Assembly (NCBI GenBank): GCA_037975125.1
Contig: CM075860.1
Coordinates: 42,999,470 to 43,063,469, forward strand
From: Latrodectus hesperus
Lineage: Eukaryota > Arthropoda > Arachnida > Araneae > Theridiidae
DNA length: 64,000 bases
Reading direction: 5' to 3'
The notes beneath the pieces were generated by a model. The model made no database searches. It was not told the DNA's origin and was given only the letters and a program-made list of their open reading frames with translations. Positions 57,905 to 64,000 of this stretch are shown piece by piece. The translations under genes and the position numbers were made by a program. The first letter of the stretch is position 1. Each line of letters starts with the position of its first letter.

Positions 57905-58090
57905 AATTTGGTTTGCTTGTCGCTCAACGGTGACATTTCTGCATGGGAAGACAAAAGTGTGACTCAACTGTGACATTTTAGCACAGAAAAACAAAAATGT
58001 GATTCAACAGTGACATTTTTGCTCTCCTGTGCGAAAATGGTACTGTTGAGCGAACTGAAGTAAGAGCGCTAACCCTTCGTCTGCCAGCTG
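57905..58090. repeat. Rearranged SINE-A with a short tandem and an inverted end
   Basis: The start GCTTGTCGCTCAACGGTGAC is followed by GTGACATTT units (57931, 57971, 58010) and then by GCGAAAATGGTACTGTTGAG (58041), an inverted piece of the same SINE-A 3' end, before the normal head AGAGCGCTAACC. Confidence 0.65.
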
Positions 58091-58244
58091 GGACTAAACT
58101 GATCAAGATCGGCAGTTTAAACTAGATTCCGATCCACTGCAGACAATCAAGCAAAAGTTGGGATTAAAACTCACGAACTGTTCAATGGAAGGCAGGAGTG
58201 CTTCTCATTCGGCTAACATATCAGCAGCTCACGCGTCACTTGAT

Positions 58245-58690
58245 TTGGTTTGTTTAGTTTGTCGCTCAACGGTCTTACTTTGCACACGAGAGCGGGACCT
58301 AAATTTTAAAAGTGATTTAAAACCACTGCAAGAAGCCCAAGGTTGTTGTTGCACCAGCATGCTTTCCAGTACCTAGCTCTGAGTTGGGTCCTACTAGTTA
58401 CATAAAATCAGCCGGGTGGAATCTTCGTGATTATGAAGCAGGATCCAAGCGGAAGACCACCAATATTTGGCCTTAAACTCCCAGAGGTATCATTTCACTT
58501 GGACGAGATGGCAACCACGCTCTTTTTTAACGTGCTCCAGGCGCCATTAGCGAACACAATGGATCTTCAGTGAACTCGATATTCGAACTCACTATCTTTC
58601 GATAATGAGTACGACGCCCTAACAAACCAGGCCACCGCGACGGTCAAGAAGCCCAAGGTGCGATTCAAACCCGTGAACTGTCGAAAAGGC
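58245..58690 (-). mobile_element. SINE-B inserted in an old SINE-A, 14-bp target duplication
   Basis: CAAGAAGCCCAAGG occurs exactly at 58329..58342 and 58645..58658, bounding the SINE-B at 58343..58644. The SINE-A host starts at 58256 (GTTTGTCGCTCAACGGTCTT) and resumes with TGCGATTCAAACCCG. Confidence 0.9.
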
Positions 58691-58894
58691 CAGAAACATT
58701 AACCGCAACTTAGGTTTCAATAATACTGTCACTAGACCGTGGTTTATCATTCAATTATTCAGTTACCTGGCTGGCAATGAAGTTTGAAGGTAAAAAATGT
58801 ATTTTTTTCCAATGACTGGCTGTCTTTAGGAATTTAATCCTCTTCAGTGCTACAAGGGGGTAATGGCAGCTTGTGCTGTGGGTCACCCAGTGGG

Positions 58895-59388
58895 TGGTGT
58901 TGTTGTACCAACATGCATCCTGATTTGGGTTTGGTTTGGTTTGTTTGTCGCTCAACGGTCATTTTTTGCACACGAGGGCTAATTAGACCGGGACTTACGG
59001 CTTAAAGTGGATTCCGAACCACTACAAACATCCATGCCCAAGGTGGGATTCGAACCCACGAACTGTTGAACCGAAGGCAAGAGCGCTAACCATTCGGCTG
59101 CCAGCTCGGCCATCCTGATTTGGGCTCTAGCAGTTATTTAGAAGTAGTCGCGAAGAGTCTTCGTGATTTTGAAGCAGGGAGCAAATAGAAGACCTCAATA
59201 GTTGGCCTTCCACTCTCAGAGATATCATTTCACTTGGAGGACATTGCGACCACGACCTATTTAACGGGCTCCAGACGCCTTTAGTGAACACGATGGATAT
59301 TCGCTTAAGCCGAGATTCGAACTTGCTAATTTCCGCGATTATGAGAACGACGCCCTAACCAATCAGGCCACCCACGGCCTCCAATCCA
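58895..59388 (-). mobile_element. SINE-B copy split by SINE-A copy 9, 14-bp target duplication
   Basis: SINE-A (58930..59110) is flanked exactly by CATCCTGATTTGGG at 58916..58929 and 59111..59124. With it removed, SINE-B reads continuously from GTTGTTGTACCAACATG through GAGGACATTGCGACCACGAC to the inverse head and CGGCC at 59388. Confidence 0.92.
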
Positions 59389-61029
59389 AAGGGTGTGCCA
59401 TTTTCGCCCTGAAAGTGAAAGGATAGAGAAAATCACACAAAGGAACATCTATGCCTTAAGTCGGGACGGACTGCTTTCTTGAAGTGAGGGAGGCTAACCA
59501 CTCCGCCCTCAAATGGCAAAGGTAAAAATACATTGTTATTTAAATTTTTTATCCCACGAAATACTTCCAATAATAATTTTCCTTATAAAAAATTAACTAT
59601 AATTTTGTAATGCAAATTTTATTAGAACTAGTAAATTTAGAAATTAAGAAATATAATTCCGAGAATATTTACTTTTAAGAGATTGAAGCAACAATTCAGT
59701 TTTTATAGATACAAAGACTCTTTTGTAGTATTTCGTTCAACTATAAATCGAGAGGGATCATATCAAACTCATCTTTCCAGATACAAAGACTTCCTTTCAA
59801 TCCTTCTCAGCACGTGAATTAATTCATGCCTCTGATAGAGCGGAAATAAAATCTGATAAAAGTTCATCTCGGTGTTGGCCACTCGGGTTTCGTTGACATC
59901 ATTACGAACTGATTACCAGGAAAAGATGCATGTGTGAGGCAATTAAAAGAGAAATCTACGAGGGTGGCCGGATCACTTCTAATTAGTAAGAAAAATAAAA
60001 TACGACCAACAGGAGAAAATTTATTCACGCCTTAATGAGCAGTTACAAGAAAACTGGTTTTATACTGTGTATTTGTTGGAAACTATAGGAAAAATTCCAA
60101 CGACTAAATTTGGTAAATCTTGGATTATTTCAGAAACCTGGTATTCGTTTCAAGCATCTTCGAAAATTTATTTCCGAAGTGTGTTTGGAAATTTAGTACA
60201 GCGGGGAATCTTAGCTCAAGAGATCAAATGAACAAGAATTCGTTCATCAATACGTGTCTCATGCATAAATGCATAGGCGTGCAAGCAAACCCATGACTGT
60301 ACTATGAGGTAAACGAGTTCGGAACACTTTATTATCATCAAACACCTCGTACTTTTGAACTACGGTCAGATGACGAGGTCGACACCTGAGTTGGCACCCT
60401 CGCCTTTACATCCCCGTCACACCAGCAGACTTTGTCATAGAAAATAGTAGGTTCGATACCTGTTTTTTCCGAAGACCGGTATATCGAGAAGATCAATGGA
60501 CGTTATTCAGTAGTATGGTTTGATGTCCCTCCCCTGGTTTGGTGCTAAAATTCAAATAAAACTGTACTTAACCGTATATCGAACTCAATATTTATTCAAT
60601 GCGTTTGAATGCCGTCGGACAGGATACTAAAAATGCAATGCTATAAAACTACTAAACTTCAATGATACCAAATACAAGTCAATAACAAAATAATCAGTCA
60701 AATTTAACATAAAATAAATCTTCCTTTTAATAGCTTTGGATGTTTCATAATTTTTTGTATATAATCCAAGATAAAATTATCTTTTATACAGTAATATGAA
60801 ATCGGTTTTTTTTTGCTAAAAAATAAATTTGCTTAGACCTAAAAAATGACATTTGTTCCAATTGATTCTTTCTATATTTGTTAGATTTCTCAGATAGACA
60901 TTACCAACCAAAGTATATCAGTTAATCCAAAAAATTTTATTATATTAAAAATAATAATCAAAATATTGATACTTATAACAAATTTTGTTATTTTAAGTCT
61001 CAGTATTTTACACTGCAACATACATTTTA
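59389..61029. other. Gene-free stretch
   Basis: Block 59750..60010 is less AT-rich and unique. A family F piece lies at 60325..60430. Nothing else recognised; no open frame over 60 codons of note. Confidence 0.4.
60325..60430 (+). repeat. Family F dispersed repeat
   Basis: CACCTCGTACTTTTGAACTA, GATGACGAGGTCGACACCTG and TTGGCACCCTCGCCTTTACA parallel 45955..46040. Confidence 0.5.
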
Positions 61030-61043
61030 CATCACATAGAGGA

Positions 61044-61222
61044 TGGTTTGGTTTGTTTGTCGCTCAACGGTCATTTTTTGCACACGAGGGCTAATTAGAC
61101 CGGGACTTACGGTTTAAAGTGGATTCCGAACCACTACAAACATCCATGCCCAAGGTGGGATTCGAACCCACGAACTGTTGAACCGAAGGCAAGAGCGTTA
61201 ACCATTCGGCTGCCAGTTCGGC
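61044..61222 (-). mobile_element. SINE-A copy 10, 14-bp target duplication
   Basis: Exact CATCACATAGAGGA at 61030..61043 and 61223..61236. Nearly identical to copies 5, 6 and 9, so recent. Confidence 0.93.
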
Positions 61223-61236
61223 CATCACATAGAGGA

Positions 61237-62220
61237 AATATACCACAACAGAGAAACATAAATAATTATCCAAATGTAAATGCTTCATTCGCTAAATCAA
61301 AAACAAGCATTTGATAAAAATGATAAAATAACATATATTATTTTTTAATTTAAGATTATTAATATATTATTTATTCATAGTTTCGTTGGAGTTCATATTT
61401 ATTAAAAGGGAAATTTATTCTGTGTGTATGTATGAACATGTTTTCAAATAAAACTTATACATTGGATCCAGAAAGAGGGATTTATTCAATTTAGCAGATG
61501 ATGCATTCATTTATAATCGGAGAGAACAATTTAGGACCATAAGATACAGTAGACTTGTGACCGAACTCTCGATAATGAAACTAGTACCAAATAAGCATGC
61601 GTCAGAGAGGATACCGTTCCAAAGATTGTTCATTCAGAAGAATTTTATGCAATCGAATCACTCCTGTGGTTTATTTTTAAAAATATAAATACTCCAATTA
61701 GTTTTCCTACAAATTCATGCATTATCACTATTGTGGATAACAAAAAAATCAATACTCTTCGCGGAAAATTATTTTTTATAAGCTAAAATTACGTTTATTT
61801 GTATTCTTGTTTTCTTTATTAAATAGGTATTCAATTACTAATGAATTAAGAAAGTTATTTAATGTTTAACTAAAAATTAACATTTTGTCGATTTGCTTAC
61901 AAGCTAATGAATTTTAAATTATCCGTTTTCACGTGTCTGAGGTTATTTGGAATCCAGTTTAAGTTTGATTTGTTATGAAGCACACTAAGGATATTCTGTG
62001 CACATGAGGATTTATTTGACAAATATCCATGGTTTAATGTAGAATCCCAACCATATCACTAATCTGTATTTTAACTCATAACTATTGAATTTAAAGGCAG
62101 GTCGCTGACAAATCATCTACTAGATTCGGACCCAGTTACTTAGGATATAAAAGTGAATATTTAAAAGAGTACTTTACACAAGGAACTTAAAATTAAGTAA
62201 TAATTCATGCATTCAGAAAC
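61237..62220. other. Gene-free stretch
   Basis: AT-rich. A strongly decayed SINE-A-like piece is possible at 61970..62130. No gene recognised. Confidence 0.4.
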
Positions 62221-62233
62221 AAATGGATGCCAG

Positions 62234-62495
62234 TTTGGTTTGGTTTATTTGTCGCTCAACAGTGATTTTTTGCACACTGGGGTTAATTAGACCGGGCCCT
62301 ACGGTTTAAAGTGGATTCCGAACCACTACAAACATCCATGCCCAAGGTGGGATTCGAACCCACGAACTGTTGAACCGAAGGCAAGAGCGCTAACCATTCG
62401 GCTGCCAGCTCGGCTCCATGCCCAAGGTGGGATTCGAACCCACGAACTGTTGAACCGAAGGCAAGAGCGCTAACCATTCAGCTGCCGGTTCGGCC
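62234..62495 (-). mobile_element. SINE-A copy 11 with duplicated tRNA head
   Basis: A full copy (62234..62415) is followed directly by a second tRNA head (62416..62495) repeating CCATGCCCAAGGTGGGATTC to the CGGC end. Imperfect flanks AAATGGATGCCAG (62221..62233) and AAATGACTGCCAG (62496..62508) enclose both heads, which suggests they inserted as one unit. Confidence 0.88.
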
Positions 62496-62599
62496 AAATG
62501 ACTGCCAGATTGCGGTAGTTTATTGATTTATTGGTGAATGGTTAACCGATAACTAAAGCGGTTTTAATTTGTTTGATTTTCACTCTCTCTCACTCAAAT

Positions 62600-62870
62600 G
62601 GGTTATTTATTTATTTATTTATTTTGCACATAATTAGACCGCAGCCGAGTCGGTTCCGAACCACAATAAATATCCAAGTCTGAAATGGGAATCGAACGCA
62701 TGAACTGCTGAACCGAAGGAACGGTTGCCCATTTGACCTAGTTAGACCAAGGCATGATATTTGAATTGGATTAAAAAAACTACAATCACTCGCTCCCGAT
62801 ATGGGATTTGAACCTAAGAGCTATTGAATCGAAGGCGAGAACACAAACCATACAACTCGGCTATGCTACC
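62600..62870 (-). repeat. Two adjacent old SINE-A copies, partial
   Basis: First: TTTTGCACATAATTAGACC, CCGAACCACAATAAATATCC, GGGAATCGAACGCATGAACT. Second (62748..62870): ACTACAATCACTCGCTCCCG, GGGATTTGAACCTAAGAGCT. Confidence 0.65.
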
Positions 62871-63897
62871 AGATTGGGAAGAACAGGTAGGAATTGCAGA
62901 TTCAACCCATAACAAAAGGACTGTTGGTGATAATTAGATTTCCTGTAGCACTTGCATTTTAAAAATTTAAATCCTTTACAACATAACTTCAATGATATAT
63001 AGTAGTACAAAAGTGACATGATCTTAACATCTATGGAAAAATGTAAATGAATCGTTCCAACGAAAAGTAATTTTTCACTTCTCTACTCACAACTGTCAAC
63101 ATGCCTATTTTTAATGCGATATTTGAATACAGCCCTCTAAGCAAAGTCCTTCCACAGGGCATCACAAAGCAGGTGTTCACATACTTTCACAAACAATAAT
63201 TAGCGTTCTCTAATGGAAATTAGAATGAATCTCAGAAAACGTATGTCCGTTAGAAACAATACAAGCCGTTATTTGTTATTTTAGTACCTGCATGTATTGC
63301 CCCTCCAGTCTTAAATGTGTATGATCAGTACCAAGGAATTTCGGAAAACAATTCAGCTGTCTAAGAAAACACAAACAAAAATACTAGAAACGTATATAAA
63401 GAGGGAAGAAGCAGAAAGGCTGTGACAACCTATAATTACTTATATAAAAATTGAGACAAAACCAAAAGGCAAACTCTATTTTCTACACAAAGTTTTTGAC
63501 ATCCGTTAATTATGGGTCTTAATCTCGGTTGCCCCAGCTCGGGGTAATATCAAGTCTTTGGAAACTCGAACGATGAGCACAAATACTTTAACATTTATTA
63601 ATTTTTTATAGATATATTTAGTTAAACACTACCTCAGAAAATTGTTTAATGGTTTTTGTATGATCTACAAATATCAGGTAGAAACCAGAACTCCCCTTTG
63701 AAGAACTATTATTTGGGTAACATTTCATGATGTCTATTATTTGAAGTGATAAATTTCACTTTAACTGTAATGATACCATTAAAAATGAAAGTTTATTTAT
63801 GCATAAAAATGTAGAAAAGGTCAAGCCAGTTTAATGTAAACAGTTATAAAGAGCTTTATTATGTAATTTTCTTAACCAAATCTTTCATAAAACAATT

Positions 63898-63900
<3 letters not shown>
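62871..63900. other. Gene-free stretch
   Basis: AT-rich with no recognised element or gene. Confidence 0.45.

Positions 63901-63957
<57 letters not shown>
63901..63957. repeat. (AT)n microsatellite
   Basis: About 55 bp of perfect alternating TA near the right edge. Confidence 0.95.
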
Positions 63958-63959
<2 letters not shown>

Positions 63960-64000
63960 AGGCAACTTATATAGTGGGGCACCCTGTGAATGTGCCATCG

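Noticed and set aside
62283..62477. Frames with LAAEWLALLPSVQQFVGSNPT (also at 4315, 5962 and 61091)
   Set aside because: These are the translated tRNA head of SINE-A, not a protein family.
1..64000. CRISPR arrays, operons or prokaryotic systems
   Set aside because: No spaced direct repeats of that kind, no ribosome binding sites and no dense coding; the split receptor gene and SINEs show that the DNA is eukaryotic.

Overview
This window is eukaryotic nuclear DNA, clearly AT-rich, and dominated by introns, intergenic sequence and transposable-element debris. It looks like an arthropod and probably an arachnid. That reading rests on one Tre1/moody-type G-protein coupled receptor gene split by long introns, and on dense tRNA-derived SINEs, Tc1/mariner elements and 5'-truncated non-LTR retrotransposons. 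The species is an inference; nothing here fixes it. Most short open frames are chance frames in AT-rich or repeat DNA.

Left 11.5 kb: the only host gene I can support runs on the minus strand. Its first coding exon (11210..11526, with a short 5' leader after an acceptor site), second exon (7093..7206) and third exon (1888..2158) encode the N-terminus through TM5 of a Tre1/moody-family receptor, with an NRY motif in place of DRY. TM6, TM7 and the tail were not found and should lie left of base 1. At least one non-coding 5' exon must lie to the right of 11526. The first coding exon carries an apparent one-base deletion in a C5 run, which breaks the frame just before the splice donor. The introns hold two minus-strand LINE remnants, one ending about 50 bp from the donor, and many SINEs.

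11.5 to 64 kb: I see no convincing protein-coding host exon. The stretch holds (a) SINE-A, a tRNA-derived family with eleven young copies flanked by 13-15 bp target-site duplications and many older copies, every one I found in the same orientation; (b) four other tRNA-like or SINE-like families (B, C, D, G) and two unclassified dispersed families (E, F); (c) a fold-back mariner at 23 kb, a decayed Tc1 (DD34E) transposon at 24.4-25.8 kb and four copies of a terminal-inverted-repeat MITE; (d) three copies of one LINE (LINE-H), two with clean 12-14 bp target duplications; (e) a 303-bp solo LTR with a 4-bp target duplication nested inside a SINE-B; (f) AT microsatellites, perfect hairpins and local tandem duplications. 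Several less AT-rich unique islands (about 4.57-5.18, 31.5-31.9, 38.25-38.55, 39.5-40.0, 46.9-47.64, 49.35-49.75, 51.36-51.8, 56.7-56.95 and 59.75-60.0 kb) stand out and could be regulatory or unannotated exons.

No new multi-gene system is apparent. The points most worth following are the receptor frameshift, the one-sided SINE orientation with nesting of young copies in old ones, the fold-back mariner, and the paired perfect hairpins that look like template-switch products.
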